Source: Pseudomonas sp. (GTDB lineage Bacteria; Pseudomonadota; Gammaproteobacteria; Pseudomonadales; Pseudomonadaceae). Taken from it: a stretch of 64,000 bases of DNA. A program made the translations under genes and the position numbers. This document shows positions 47,729 to 57,261 of this stretch, piece after piece. The notes beneath the pieces are model-generated. The model was not told the origin of the DNA. It saw nothing but the letters and a program-made list of their open reading frames with translations, and did not search any database. The stretch is taken from NCBI GenBank assembly GCA_022448005.1, contig JAKUTK010000019.1:1-64000 (forward strand), written 5' to 3'. Numbering within the stretch: the first letter of the stretch is position 1; each line of letters opens with the position of its first letter.

Positions 47729-48439
47729 ATGCGTCGCGCCTTGCTGCTCGCTCTCGCCGTGCTGGCCCTGCCGGTTCAGGCCCTTGAGCTGAAGCCTTTC
47801 TCCGCCAGCTACACCGCGGATTGGAAACAGGTCCCTGTCAGCGGCACAGCCCAGCGCAGCCTGGAAAAGCGTGATGACAATACCTGGGAGCTGGACTTCG
47901 AAGCCTCGATGCTGGTTGCCAGCTTCAATGAGCGCAGCGTTTTCCAGGTCGAAGGCGAGACCTTCCTGCCGCAGAAATACCGACTCAAGCGCAGCGGGCT
48001 GGGCAAAGGCAAGTCCATCAAGCACGATTTTGACTGGCAAGCCAAACAGGTGGTCGGAGAAGACCGCGGTGATCCGGTTAAGCTTCCACTGAATCGCGGC
48101 CTGCTGGACAAATCAACCTATCAGATCGCCCTTCAGCACGCGGTTGCAGCGGGCGAAAAGAGCATGAGCTACCAAGTAGTAGATGGTGACGAGATCGAGA
48201 CCTACGATTTCCGCGTCCTGGGCGAGGAAAAGGTCAGCACGAAGGCCGGTCAGGTCGACGCCATCAAGGTCGAACGCGTACGCGATCCGACGCAGAGCAA
48301 GCGACAAACTATCCTCTGGTTCGCCAAGAACTGGGACTTCATGCTGGTCCGCCTGCATCAGGTGGAAAAAGACGGCAAGGAGTATCAGATCATGCTCGAA
48401 GAAGGCACGTTCGATGGCCGAGCCGTCAAAGGTAGCTAA
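47729..48439 (+). CDS. DUF3108 periplasmic protein
   Basis: A 236-residue protein with a Sec signal peptide (cut near VQALE) and a beta-rich DUF3108 domain (FSASYTADWKQVPVSG, and WFAKNWDFMLVRLHQVEKDG at the end). The family looks like a lipocalin-type or porin-associated fold, but no function is established. It follows purN by eight bases, with AGGAG before the ATG, so it is in the purMN operon. Confidence 0.9.
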   Translation: MRRALLLALAVLALPVQALELKPFSASYTADWKQVPVSGTAQRSLEKRDDNTWELDFEASMLVASFNERSVFQVEGETFLPQKYRLKRSGLGKGKSIKHDFDWQAKQVVGEDRGDPVKLPLNRGLLDKSTYQIALQHAVAAGEKSMSYQVVDGDEIETYDFRVLGEEKVSTKAGQVDAIKVERVRDPTQSKRQTILWFAKNWDFMLVRLHQVEKDGKEYQIMLEEGTFDGRAVKGS

Positions 48440-48496
48440 TCCAGCTGCGCCAGCCCCGCTAGCGCAGCATTGCGCCGCCTGAATTCGAGCCCGTTC

Positions 48497-49162
48497 ATGA
48501 TCGCACCCCGCGCTTTACTGCTCAGCCTTCTACCGGTTTTTGCCGGTTGCCAGTCACTGCAATGGAGCGAAGAGGCTCCGATGCGCTCGACCGAACGCCT
48601 GCAAGGCACCATTACTCAGGAGCACGGCGGGTTGCAATTCAGCAGCTGCCAGGGGCGACGCAGCCTCGCCTTGGTCGACAGCGGCGCGACAGGTTTACCC
48701 GATGACGTGCAAGCACTGACGGCCGGAAGCAACCAGCCTTTGTTTGCCGACCTGCGTGGCAGTCTGACCAATCAAGATGGCAACAGTGACCAGCTTCAGC
48801 TGACTCAGGTGTATCGCCTGCAAGCAGAGGGACCCGGCTGCAGCGACGCGGCATTCAACCAGTTGCTCCTGCGCGCGACGGGGCATGAGCCAGGCTGGAG
48901 CGTAACGATCACCAGTGGCGGCTTACTCCTTGAGCGTCCCGGCCAACAGGCCTTGGCACTACCCTACCTGGAAGAGCAGCTGCCGGGCGGGCAGACCAAC
49001 TTCAGTACCGAAGCCAACGATCAGCGCCTCGAGCTGTGGGTGGCCCCGCAACGCTGCCTGGACAGCGCAACCGGCGCAGTCAACCATCTGACTGCCGAGC
49101 TACGCCTGGACGGCCAGACCTTACGCGGCTGCGCCTACTATGGCGGCGCCCGCCAAGACTGA
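48497..49162 (+). CDS. Hypothetical lipoprotein
   Basis: A 221-residue precursor with a lipobox (LPVFAGC) and a mature part with two similar beta-rich sections. Each section has a Cys (LQFSSCQGRRSLALVDSG and LRLDGQTLRGCAYYGG), which suggests META- or heat-shock-like domains; that is a weak impression and not a clear match. It lies 57 bases after the DUF3108 gene and ends 49 bases before dapC. The start at 48497 is set by the signal peptide. Confidence 0.75.
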   Translation: MIAPRALLLSLLPVFAGCQSLQWSEEAPMRSTERLQGTITQEHGGLQFSSCQGRRSLALVDSGATGLPDDVQALTAGSNQPLFADLRGSLTNQDGNSDQLQLTQVYRLQAEGPGCSDAAFNQLLLRATGHEPGWSVTITSGGLLLERPGQQALALPYLEEQLPGGQTNFSTEANDQRLELWVAPQRCLDSATGAVNHLTAELRLDGQTLRGCAYYGGARQD

Positions 49163-49211
49163 ATTTTTCGAGGCGCAGCCTGGCGCCTCTCGACGCTTCG
49201 AAGACCCGACC

Positions 49212-50408
49212 ATGAATGACGCCCTGACCCTGCTGCAGCCCTATCCCTTCGAAAAACTGCGCGGCCTGCTTGCCGGTGCGCAGCCTCCAGCAGACAAGCG
49301 CCCAATCGCGCTGTCGATCGGTGAGCCGAAGCACCGCTCGCCCGATTTCGTTGCTCAGACGCTGGCCGACAACCTTGACCAGCTTGCGGTGTACCCCACC
49401 ACGCAGGGCATCCCGGCGTTACGCGAATCGATTGCCCGCTGGTGCGAGCGGCGCTTTGGCGTAGCCCAGGGAGCCATCGATCCGACACGGCATGTATTGC
49501 CAGTCAACGGCACCCGCGAAGCACTGTTCGCTTTTACCCAGGCCGTAGTCAATCGTGAGCAGGGTGCGCTGGTTATCAGCCCCAATCCCTTCTATCAGAT
49601 CTACGAGGGTGCGGCGCTTTTGGCCGGCGCCACTCCACATTATTTGCCTTGCACCGCTGAAAATGGCTTCAACCCAGACTTCGACGCGGTTTCGGCAGAT
49701 GTTTGGCAGCGCACGCAAATCCTCTTTCTCTGCTCGCCAGGCAACCCAACCGGCGCGCTAGTCCCGCTTGAAACGCTGAAGAAGCTGATTGCCCTGGCGG
49801 ACGAGTTCGACTTCGTCATCGCCGCAGACGAGTGCTATAGCGAGTTGTATTTCGACGAAGACCAGCCGCCTGCCGGGCTATTGACCGCTTGTACAGCGCT
49901 CGGGCGCGACGACTTCAAGCGCTGCGTGGTCTTTCACAGCCTCTCCAAACGCTCGAACCTGCCTGGGCTGCGCTCTGGGTTCGTCGCAGGCGATGCCGAT
50001 ATTCTCAAGGCGTTTCTGCTGTACCGCACCTACCACGGCTGCGCCATGCCGGTGCAGACGCAATTGGCCAGCGTTGCCGCCTGGAACGATGAAGCGCACG
50101 TGCAGGCCAATCGGCAGCTGTACCGGGAGAAGTTCGACGCGATGCTGGACATCCTTTCACCCGTGATGGATGTGCAGCGGCCGGACGGCGGTTTCTATCT
50201 GTGGCCCAAGACGCCAGTGGATGACCAGCGTTTCACCCGCGAGTTATATGCACGTGAGCATGTCACTGTCGTTCCGGGCTCTTACCTGTCTCGCGAAGTC
50301 GAAGGATTCAGCCCAGGTACCGGCCGGGTCCGTATGGCGCTCGTGGCACCGCTGGAAGATTGCGTCGAGGCCGCAGAGCGGATTCGTGCATTCATCAAGA
50401 CGCTTTGA
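49212..50408 (+). CDS. dapC: Succinyldiaminopimelate transaminase
   Basis: A 398-residue fold-type I aminotransferase, which makes N-succinyl-LL-2,6-diaminopimelate from the keto precursor. The PLP Lys is in VFHSLSKRSNLPGLRSGF, with CSPGNPTGA and AADECYSELYF also conserved. Closeness to dapD and dapE, plus similarity to the DapC branch that starts MNDALTLLQPYPFEKLR, supports this function over a general aminotransferase. The start at 49212 lies within the end region of the preceding lipoprotein's longer shadow frame, with no real overlap. Confidence 0.93.
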   Translation: MNDALTLLQPYPFEKLRGLLAGAQPPADKRPIALSIGEPKHRSPDFVAQTLADNLDQLAVYPTTQGIPALRESIARWCERRFGVAQGAIDPTRHVLPVNGTREALFAFTQAVVNREQGALVISPNPFYQIYEGAALLAGATPHYLPCTAENGFNPDFDAVSADVWQRTQILFLCSPGNPTGALVPLETLKKLIALADEFDFVIAADECYSELYFDEDQPPAGLLTACTALGRDDFKRCVVFHSLSKRSNLPGLRSGFVAGDADILKAFLLYRTYHGCAMPVQTQLASVAAWNDEAHVQANRQLYREKFDAMLDILSPVMDVQRPDGGFYLWPKTPVDDQRFTRELYAREHVTVVPGSYLSREVEGFSPGTGRVRMALVAPLEDCVEAAERIRAFIKTL

Positions 50409-50414
50409 TGCCGG

Positions 50415-50438
50415 AACCGGACGCGCTGGCGTCCGGTT
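50415..50438. terminator. Hairpin between convergent dapC and small gene
   Basis: A ten-pair perfect stem (AACCGGACGC with GCGTCCGGTT, loop GCTG) lies immediately after the dapC stop and before the stop of the small minus-strand gene. No T-run is present on either side. Confidence 0.55.
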
Positions 50439-50446
50439 AGGCGATT

Positions 50447-50593
50447 TCAGGCAACGCCTGGCGGAATCATGTCCTTGCCATAGTCACGCAGCTTTTCAAG
50501 ATTCTCCGGCTTCATATGCTCGGGAATATCAGCCTTGGTGTTCTCGTCTTGCCTGCTCTGCTCTTCAGTGCTCGGCTTTTCCGATTCGCTCAT
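50447..50593 (-). CDS. Small acidic cytoplasmic protein (48 aa)
   Basis: An ATG at 50593 preceded by GGAGG at five bases opens a 48-residue frame: a polar N-terminus (MSESEKPSTEEQSRQDENTK) and a C-terminal part reading IPEHMKPENLEKLRDYGKDM before a PPGVA end. There is no signal or membrane segment. The strong ribosome-binding site and position 11 bases after another small gene on the same strand support it being real. It is too short for many annotation cut-offs. I do not know its function. Confidence 0.75.
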   Translation of the reverse strand: MSESEKPSTEEQSRQDENTKADIPEHMKPENLEKLRDYGKDMIPPGVA

Positions 50594-50604
50594 GACAACC
50601 TCCG

Positions 50605-50850
50605 TCAGATCGCATTTTCTTCCCAGATCAGCTCGCCTTCGTCGCTGACCTCCCTGACCTTGGTCAAGGCAGCTTCGGCAGCCACGTCCGCTTCAGACGC
50701 GAGGTCGTAACGGCGACCGTTGGCGACTTTGAAAACGTGTGCATTCTCATCAGTGCCGCGACGCTTGACGGCGATCACAGCCTCGAACCCCTCGTCAGCA
50801 GGAACGGCGGACGAAATAGCTTCGTGGTTCTCGAAATGCTTGCGTGCCAT
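50605..50850 (-). CDS. Small conserved-looking protein (81 aa)
   Basis: An 81-residue protein beginning MARKHFENHEAISSAVPADE, with a beta-rich middle (GFEAVIAVKRRG, HVFKVANGRRYDLASEAD) and a helical end. GAGG lies six bases before the ATG at 50850. It is 11 bases upstream of the 48-residue gene and probably cotranscribed with it. The sequence has the balanced composition of a small folded domain. Family is not recognised. Confidence 0.8.
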   Translation of the reverse strand: MARKHFENHEAISSAVPADEGFEAVIAVKRRGTDENAHVFKVANGRRYDLASEADVAAEAALTKVREVSDEGELIWEENAI

Positions 50851-51038
50851 ACAGGACCTCATCGTTACGATTGTGATCAATGGACAACGTGAAGGGTCGA
50901 AAAGGTCGAACCTCTTTCACTCGCGTGGACGAGTGCACGCAGCAGTGAAGTTGAGCCAGCTTCACGCTGCGGACGGCAGGCTTCGTCTTGTCATGGCATA
51001 ATCCGCGGCCCAGTTTGGCCGGAGAAAGCGGAGCTGCT

Positions 51039-51410
51039 ATGCCCGATAAAAGCAAAGGACGCTGTCTATACGGCATCAAGGCGTGCGATACCATGAAAAA
51101 AGCCCGTACCTGGCTCGACCAGCAGGGGCTAAGCTATGAGTTTCATGATTACAAGAGCGCCGGTATCGACCGCGCCCACCTGGAAGCCTGGTGCAACGAA
51201 CATGGTTGGCAGACTTTACTCAACCGTGCTGGCACCACTTTCCGCAAGCTGAATGATGAGCAAAAAGCCGATCTTGACCAGGCAAAAGCCATCGAATTGA
51301 TGCTGGCCCAGCCTTCGATGATCAAACGCCCGGTTCTCGATCTGGGCGACAAGACACTCATTGGCTTCAAGCCAGACATTTACGCTGCCGAGCTGGCAGC
51401 CAAGAACTGA
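51039..51410 (+). CDS. ArsC/Spx-like reductase (YffB type)
   Basis: A 123-residue thioredoxin-fold protein of the ArsC/Spx/MgsR group. The single Cys is in LYGIKACDTMKKARTWLDQ, with AGTTFRKLNDEQK and IKRPVLDLGDKTLIGFKPD typical of YffB. It lacks the extra residues of arsenate reductases, so a glutathione-linked or regulatory role is more likely. The start at 51039 has CGGAG six bases upstream. It is 42 bases upstream of dapD, a common pairing. Confidence 0.88.
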   Translation: MPDKSKGRCLYGIKACDTMKKARTWLDQQGLSYEFHDYKSAGIDRAHLEAWCNEHGWQTLLNRAGTTFRKLNDEQKADLDQAKAIELMLAQPSMIKRPVLDLGDKTLIGFKPDIYAAELAAKN

Positions 51411-51452
51411 AACCGCTCGCCAAGACGAGCGCGACTGATAAAGGATTCCACC

Positions 51453-52487
51453 ATGAGCAACTCCCTCTTCAGCCTGGCGTTTGGCGTCGGCACTCAAAAC
51501 CGTCAGGGCAACTGGCTCGAAGTCTTCTACGCGCAACCCCTGCTTCGTCCAGCCGGCGAGCTGGTCGACGCGGTTGCACCGCTGCTCAATTACCAGGGTG
51601 GCAATCAGGCGATCACTATCAGCACCACACAGGCCGCACTACTGGCCGATGCAATCAAGACGATTGATCCCATTCAGCACGCGTTGCTTACCCGCCTCGC
51701 TGAAAGCCAGCGCCCGTTGGTGGTCACGCTGCTCGCCGAAGACGCCGCGCTGACCTCCACGCCGGAAGCCTACCTCAAGCTACATCTGATCTCGCATCGG
51801 CTGGTCAAGCCGCACGGTTTGAACCTCACTGGCATCTTCCCGCTGCTGCCCAATGTCGCCTGGACTAACCAGGGCGCGGTCGACCTGGCCGAACTTGCCG
51901 AACGTCAGCTGGAAGCGCGTCTGAAGGGCTACCTGCTGGAAGTCGTTTCGGTCGACAAATTCCCGAAGATGACCGACTACGTGGTTCCGGCCGGCGTCCG
52001 TATCGCCGACAGCGCACGCATCCGTCTCGGTGCCTATGTGGGTGAAGGCACTACCGTGATGCACGAAGGCTTCATCAACTTCAACGCTGGCACCGAAGGG
52101 CCGGGCATGATCGAAGGTCGCGTCTCGGCTGGCGTGTTCGTCGGCAAGGGCTCGGACCTGGGTGGCGGTTGCTCGACCATGGGCACCCTTTCCGGTGGCG
52201 GCAACATCGTCATCTCGGTCGGCGAAGGCTGCCTGATCGGCGCAAACGCAGGGATCGGTATCCCGCTGGGCGACCGCAACACCGTGGAATCCGGTCTATA
52301 CATCACAGCCGGCACCAAAGTGAACCTGCTCGATGAACAAGGCGAGCTGGTCAAAGTGGTCAAGGCGCGCGAACTGGCCGGCCAGACCGACCTGCTGTTC
52401 CGCCGTAATTCGTTGAGCGGTGCGGTCGAATGCAAGACCCATAAGTCTGCAATCGAGCTGAACGAGGCGTTGCACGCGCACAACTAA
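51453..52487 (+). CDS. dapD: Tetrahydrodipicolinate N-succinyltransferase
   Basis: A 344-residue DapD of the longer pseudomonad/actinobacterial type. It has an N-terminal domain, then a left-handed beta-helix formed by hexapeptide repeats (VRIADSARIRLGAYVGEGTTVM onwards) and a C-terminal tail. It succinylates tetrahydrodipicolinate using succinyl-CoA. AAGGA precedes the ATG. Confidence 0.95.
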   Translation: MSNSLFSLAFGVGTQNRQGNWLEVFYAQPLLRPAGELVDAVAPLLNYQGGNQAITISTTQAALLADAIKTIDPIQHALLTRLAESQRPLVVTLLAEDAALTSTPEAYLKLHLISHRLVKPHGLNLTGIFPLLPNVAWTNQGAVDLAELAERQLEARLKGYLLEVVSVDKFPKMTDYVVPAGVRIADSARIRLGAYVGEGTTVMHEGFINFNAGTEGPGMIEGRVSAGVFVGKGSDLGGGCSTMGTLSGGGNIVISVGEGCLIGANAGIGIPLGDRNTVESGLYITAGTKVNLLDEQGELVKVVKARELAGQTDLLFRRNSLSGAVECKTHKSAIELNEALHAHN

Positions 52488-52500
52488 GCGCAGCGTCAGA

Positions 52501-52535
52501 CGTAGACGGGCCGGCTGCAGCCCGCCTGTCTACGC
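52501..52535. terminator. Hairpin between dapD and csdA
   Basis: CGTAGACGGGC pairs with GCCCGcctGTCTACG (a small internal bulge) 14 bases after the dapD stop, followed by ATTTCTCC. It may be a partial terminator or an mRNA-stabilising structure. Confidence 0.5.
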
Positions 52536-52576
52536 ATTTCTCCATCAGGCGTCCCGTCCTGCTTTCAGGAGTATCC

Positions 52577-53782
52577 ATGCCGCTGACATCCCCCTGGCGC
52601 GCCGACTTCCCTGCCCTGACTATCCTTGAGTCCCAGGGTCAGACCTACCTGGACAGCGCGGCCACATCGCAAAAGCCCCAGGCACTGATCGACGCCCTGA
52701 CCGGCTATTACACCTGTGGCACCGCCAACGTCCATCGCGCGCAGCACCAGCCGGCTGAGCGAGCAACCCGCGCCTTCGAAGACTCACGGATCAAGGTGGC
52801 GCACTGGCTCAACGCCGCCTGTCCGACCGAAATCGTCTTCACCCGCGGCGCCACAGAAGCGCTGAATCTGCTGGCTTACGGCCTGGAACACCTGATCACA
52901 GCCGGTGATGAAATCGTCGTCAGCGCCCTGGAGCACCACGCCAACTTGCTGCCCTGGCAGCAGCTGGCGCGGCGCCAAGACGCGAAGCTGGTCGTATTGC
53001 CGCTCAACGCACACGGCATCATCGATATTGAAGCCGCAGCCAGCCTGATCGGCCCGCGCACCCGCCTGCTTGCCGTCAGCCAGTTATCCAATGTACTCGG
53101 GGCTTGGCAGCCGCTGGCAGAACTGGTGCCACTGGCCAAAGCGCAGGGCGCGCTCAGCGTAGTCGACGGTTCTCAGGGCGTAGTCCATGGTCGGCATGAC
53201 ATGCAGGCGCTGGACTGCGATTTCTATGTACTGTCCAGCCACAAGCTGTACGGTCCGGAAGGCGTCGGCGCGCTCTACGGCCGGGGTGAATCGCTGCTCA
53301 AACTCAGGCACTGGCAGTTCGGCGGCGAAATGGTCCGCGTTGCTGACTTCCAGAGTGCCGACTTTCATGCGGCACCGCTTGGATTCGAAGCCGGCACCCC
53401 ACCCATCGGCGGGGTAATTGGCCTTGGCGCCACACTCGACTATCTGTCGAAGCTGGATGCCGATTCCGTCGATCGCCATGAACTGGCCCTGCACAACGAA
53501 CTGTTAACAGGTTTGGCGCAGCGACCAGGCGTGCGGCTGTTGGGCAGCCCTCAGTTGGCGCTTGCAAGCTTTACCGTCGAAGACATTCATCACGGTGATC
53601 TGGCCCATCTACTGACCGAGCAAGGCATTGCCATACGCAGCGGCACCCACTGCGCGCAGCCTCTGATGAAATCTCTGGGGGTCGAAGGCGCGATTCGCGT
53701 ATCGCTCGGACTGTACAACGATGGCGTCGATCTGCAGCGATTCTTCGGTGCGCTGGATCAGGCACTGGAAATGCTGCGATGA
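52577..53782 (+). CDS. csdA: Cysteine desulfurase CsdA
   Basis: A 401-residue group II cysteine desulfurase (SufS/CsdA branch). The PLP Lys is in YVLSSHKLYGPEGVG and the persulfide-forming Cys in IAIRSGTHCAQPLM. Pairing with the SufE-like protein and with tcdA nearby indicates CsdA, which supplies sulfur or supports ct6A formation, and not SufS of a suf operon. AGGAG precedes the ATG. The stop overlaps the next start by four bases. Confidence 0.92.
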   Translation: MPLTSPWRADFPALTILESQGQTYLDSAATSQKPQALIDALTGYYTCGTANVHRAQHQPAERATRAFEDSRIKVAHWLNAACPTEIVFTRGATEALNLLAYGLEHLITAGDEIVVSALEHHANLLPWQQLARRQDAKLVVLPLNAHGIIDIEAAASLIGPRTRLLAVSQLSNVLGAWQPLAELVPLAKAQGALSVVDGSQGVVHGRHDMQALDCDFYVLSSHKLYGPEGVGALYGRGESLLKLRHWQFGGEMVRVADFQSADFHAAPLGFEAGTPPIGGVIGLGATLDYLSKLDADSVDRHELALHNELLTGLAQRPGVRLLGSPQLALASFTVEDIHHGDLAHLLTEQGIAIRSGTHCAQPLMKSLGVEGAIRVSLGLYNDGVDLQRFFGALDQALEMLR

Positions 53783-54210
53783 CCGAGCTGCCCGAAGCCG
53801 CCGAGGAGACGCTGCAGGCCTTTAAGCTGGCGGCAGGCTGGGAGCAACGTGCGCGGTTGTTGATGCAATGGGGTGATCGGCTTGAGCCCCTGAGCGACGC
53901 CGAGCGCAATGAGCTCAACCTGGTTGCCGGCTGTGACAGCAAGCTCTGGCTGGTTGGCGATCAGCCAGGCGATAGCTGGCACTTTCGCGGCACCAGCGAG
54001 GCCCGCCTGTTGCGCGGGCTGCTTGCCGTGTTGCTGGCTCGGGTAAATGGCCTGGATGCCGATGCACTGCTGCGGCTCGACGTAGTAGACTGGTTCGGCC
54101 AACTGGGCCTCTCTCGGCAGCTCTCGCCATCCCGGGCCAATGGGATGAACGCCGTTATCGGCAGAATGCGCGAGCTGGCGACGGCTGCCGGACCCGTCTC
54201 GAAAGGCTGA
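53779..54210 (+). CDS. csdE: SufE-family sulfur acceptor CsdE
   Basis: A 143-residue SufE/CsdE protein that accepts persulfide from CsdA. The acceptor Cys is in LNLVAGCDSKLWLVGD, with the family's RLLMQWGDRLEPL and the C-terminal LSPSRANGMNAVIGRM. It overlaps csdA (ATGA) and is convergent with tcdA. Confidence 0.92.
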   Translation: MTELPEAAEETLQAFKLAAGWEQRARLLMQWGDRLEPLSDAERNELNLVAGCDSKLWLVGDQPGDSWHFRGTSEARLLRGLLAVLLARVNGLDADALLRLDVVDWFGQLGLSRQLSPSRANGMNAVIGRMRELATAAGPVSKG

Positions 54211-54228
54211 GGCCAAACTGTGGCGGTT

Positions 54229-55035
54229 TCAGTTCTTCGAGCGCTCCGCCGGTCTCCGAGCCCCGGCGATTAACTTGTCCACCGCCCTCGCTGCAGCGAC
54301 CAAGCCAAAACTGGCAGTCACCATCATTGACGCTCCAAACCCGCCGGCGCAGTCGAGCTTTACCCCCTCGCCGACAAAGCTCTTGCTCTGGCAAACGCCG
54401 CCGTCCGGTTTGGGGTAGCGCAGCTGTTCGGTGGAAAACACACAAGGCACGCTGTAGGTCCGACCAGGCGTGCGGGAGAAGTTATAGTCGCGCCGTAACA
54501 GCGAACGCACTTTCGCCGCCAGCGGGTCGTTGAACGTCTTGTTCAGGTCGGCGACCTGGATCTGGGTGGGATCGACCTGTTCGCCAGCCCCGCCGGTCGC
54601 GATGATCTGGATCTTGCGCCGCTTGCACCAGGCGATGAGCGCGGCTTTAGCCGGTACGCTGTCGATGCAGTCGACAACGCAATCGAGCTGCTCGGTAATG
54701 TAGTCGGCCATGGTTTCGCGGGTAACGAAATCGGCCACGGGGTGAACCACGCACGCCGGATTGATTGCCCTGATCCGGGCCGCCATCTCGTCCACCTTTG
54801 GCTTGCCCACCGCCCCTTCAAGCGCATGCACCTGCCGGTTGGTGTTGGTGATGCAGACGTCATCCAGATCGAACAGGCTGATTTCACCAACGCCGCTGCG
54901 CGCCAGCGCCTCGGCCGCCCAGGAACCGACCCCGCCGATACCGACCACCGCGACATGCGCAGCCGCCAGCCGCTGCAGCCCCTCGGAGCCGTACAGACGG
55001 GCGATGCCGCCGAACCGTTGATCGTCGATAGACAT
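54229..55035 (-). CDS. tcdA: tRNA cyclic N6-threonylcarbamoyladenosine dehydratase
   Basis: A 268-residue E1/MoeB-like enzyme (CsdL) that cyclises t6A37 to ct6A with ATP. The nucleotide site is VAVVGIGGVGSWAAEALARSG, with conserved CITNTNRQVHAL and DCVVDCIDSVPAKAALI. A Cys-containing C-terminal part (GGVCQSKSF) follows. The start at 55035 (MSIDDQRFGG) has GAGG seven bases upstream. Proximity to csdA-csdE matches the Csd sulfur-relay/ct6A module. Confidence 0.93.
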   Translation of the reverse strand: MSIDDQRFGGIARLYGSEGLQRLAAAHVAVVGIGGVGSWAAEALARSGVGEISLFDLDDVCITNTNRQVHALEGAVGKPKVDEMAARIRAINPACVVHPVADFVTRETMADYITEQLDCVVDCIDSVPAKAALIAWCKRRKIQIIATGGAGEQVDPTQIQVADLNKTFNDPLAAKVRSLLRRDYNFSRTPGRTYSVPCVFSTEQLRYPKPDGGVCQSKSFVGEGVKLDCAGGFGASMMVTASFGLVAAARAVDKLIAGARRPAERSKN

Positions 55036-55194
55036 GGCATACCTCAAACAAGACATTCGCGGATTATAGGCCCGAGCCCTCGCCGTCCCAACCAGGCATA
55101 CCGAGGCGTTTTCAACAAGGCTGGTTCTGACCCGCTGCTGCCCTGCTTTTTAATTTAATATGGCGCCCTTTCCCCGCCTTACCCCGGAGCCGTG

Positions 55195-56343
55195 ATGACC
55201 GCCGCCGCCCTCTCCCCGACCCTCGAACTTGCCTGCGAGCTGATCAATCGGCCATCGGTCACCCCGCTGGATGAGGGCTGTCAGCAGCTGATGACCGAGC
55301 GGCTCTCCGCCTGCGGCTTCGCCATCGAGTCAATGCACATCGAGGACGTCGAAAACTTCTGGGCAATTCGCGGCAACGAAGGTCCGGTCCTGTGCTTCGC
55401 CGGCCACACCGATGTGGTCCCTACCGGCCCGATACAGGCGTGGCAGAATCCGCCGTTCGCCGCGCGGATCGATGAGCATGGCATGCTCCATGGTCGCGGT
55501 GCGGCAGACATGAAAGGCAGCCTGGCGTCGATGATTGTGGCTGTAGAGCGCTTTACCGCTAAGCACCCGAACCACAATGGCCAGATCGCTTTCCTCATCA
55601 CCAGCGACGAGGAAGGCCCTGCACACTACGGCACCAAGGCCGTCGTAGAACGTCTGCGGGAACGGGGCCAGCGACTGGATTGGTGCATTGTCGGCGAGCC
55701 ATCGAGCACCACACTTGTCGGTGATGTGGTCAAGAACGGCCGCCGCGGCTCGCTCGGCGGCACGCTTACCGTTCGCGGCCAACAGGGCCATGTGGCTTAC
55801 CCGCATCTTGCTAAAAACCCGATCCATCTGGCTGCGCCGGCCCTGGCCGAGCTGGCCGCCGAACACTGGGATGACGGCAACCCGTTCTTCCCGCCGACCA
55901 GCTTCCAGATCTCCAATCTGAATTCAGGCACCGGCGCGACCAACGTCATCCCCGGAACGCTGGAGGCCGTGTTCAATTTCCGTTTTTCCACCGAATCCAC
56001 GGTCGAAGGATTGCAGCAACGCACCGCGGCGATTCTCGACAAGCACGGCCTGGACTGGAACGTCGACTGGGCGCTTTCAGGCCTGCCCTTTCTGACCGAA
56101 CCAGGTGATCTGCTTGATGGCGTGGCTGCAGCGATCCGCAGCGTCACCGGCCGCGAGACCAAGCCCTCTACGAGCGGCGGCACCTCGGATGGGCGCTTCA
56201 TCGCCACACTGGGCACCCAAGTGGTCGAGCTGGGGCCGGTAAACGCGACGATTCATCAGGTGGACGAGCATATCCTCGCCAGCGACCTCGATCTGCTCAC
56301 CGAGATCTACTACCAGACCCTGGTCAACCTGCTCGCATGCTGA
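55195..56343 (+). CDS. dapE: Succinyl-diaminopimelate desuccinylase
   Basis: A 382-residue M20 metallohydrolase that removes succinate to give LL-diaminopimelate. Zinc ligands and catalytic residues are in [26 protein letters not shown] and [13 protein letters not shown]. The ATG at 55195 is favoured over the GTG directly before it because GGAG is five bases upstream. Its last codons overlap rlmA by seven bases. Confidence 0.96.
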   Translation: MTAAALSPTLELACELINRPSVTPLDEGCQQLMTERLSACGFAIESMHIEDVENFWAIRGNEGPVLCFAGHTDVVPTGPIQAWQNPPFAARIDEHGMLHGRGAADMKGSLASMIVAVERFTAKHPNHNGQIAFLITSDEEGPAHYGTKAVVERLRERGQRLDWCIVGEPSSTTLVGDVVKNGRRGSLGGTLTVRGQQGHVAYPHLAKNPIHLAAPALAELAAEHWDDGNPFFPPTSFQISNLNSGTGATNVIPGTLEAVFNFRFSTESTVEGLQQRTAAILDKHGLDWNVDWALSGLPFLTEPGDLLDGVAAAIRSVTGRETKPSTSGGTSDGRFIATLGTQVVELGPVNATIHQVDEHILASDLDLLTEIYYQTLVNLLAC

Positions 56344-57140
56344 TCTGTCCTATCTGCCACGGCGAGCTGGGTGCGGTGGAAAATGGCGTTGCCTGCCCGG
56401 CCAATCATCGGTTTGATCGGGCCCGTCAGGGCTATCTGAACCTGCTCCCGGTGCAACACAAGAACAGCCGCGATCCCGGCGACAACCAGGCTATGGTCGA
56501 GGCGAGGCGGCGCTTTCTCGATGGCGGCCACTACGCGCCGCTGGCGAAACGCCTGGCACAACTGGCGGCCGAGCGATCGCCGCGTCGCTGGCTCGATATT
56601 GGCTGTGGCGAAGGCTATTACACGGCGCAAATCGCTCAAGCGCTGCCCGGCGCGCAAGGCTATGCGCTGGACATTTCCCGCGAAGCCGTCAAGCGCGCCT
56701 GCAAGCGCGCGCCGCAGATCGACTGGCTGGTTGCAAGCATGGCCAGGGTGCCGCTGGCCGATGCCAGCTGCAATCTGTTGGCCAGTGTGTTCAGTCCGTT
56801 AGATTGGACCGAAGCACGCCGCCTGCTAGCGCCCGGCGGCGGCCTGCTGCGCATGGGGCCGACTCGGGAGCATTTATGGGAACTGCGAGGGCTGCTGTAC
56901 GACGAGGTCCGTGATTACGACGACCAGAAGCATCTGTCGCTTATTCCTGAGGGTATGCATCTCGCACACAGCGAGACCCTAACCTTCGAGCTGCAATTGG
57001 ATGACTCGCAGGCGCGCGCCGATCTGCTGGCGATGACTCCGCACGGCTGGCGCGCCAGTGCCGAACGCCGCGCAGCGGTCATTGAGGCGCCATTGCACGT
57101 TCGGGTTGCGATACGCTATGACTGGATTCAACGAGACTGA
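56337..57140 (+). CDS. rlmA: 23S rRNA (guanine-745-N1)-methyltransferase
   Basis: A 267-residue RlmA(I)-type methyltransferase with an N-terminal zinc finger ([21 protein letters not shown]), an SAM-binding motif [16 protein letters not shown], and the C-terminal rRNA-binding domain. Overlap with dapE suggests coupled expression. Confidence 0.93.
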   Translation: MLICPICHGELGAVENGVACPANHRFDRARQGYLNLLPVQHKNSRDPGDNQAMVEARRRFLDGGHYAPLAKRLAQLAAERSPRRWLDIGCGEGYYTAQIAQALPGAQGYALDISREAVKRACKRAPQIDWLVASMARVPLADASCNLLASVFSPLDWTEARRLLAPGGGLLRMGPTREHLWELRGLLYDEVRDYDDQKHLSLIPEGMHLAHSETLTFELQLDDSQARADLLAMTPHGWRASAERRAAVIEAPLHVRVAIRYDWIQRD

Positions 57141-57261
57141 TCAGAACCAACAAGCGAACGCTACCTCGACCTAAAGTCGACCCAGTGCGTCTGATGTGGC
57201 CTCTGAGGCCTCAACACTTTCCATCCAACCGGCTGCAACGTCAGCCAGACAAGGCCATTCC

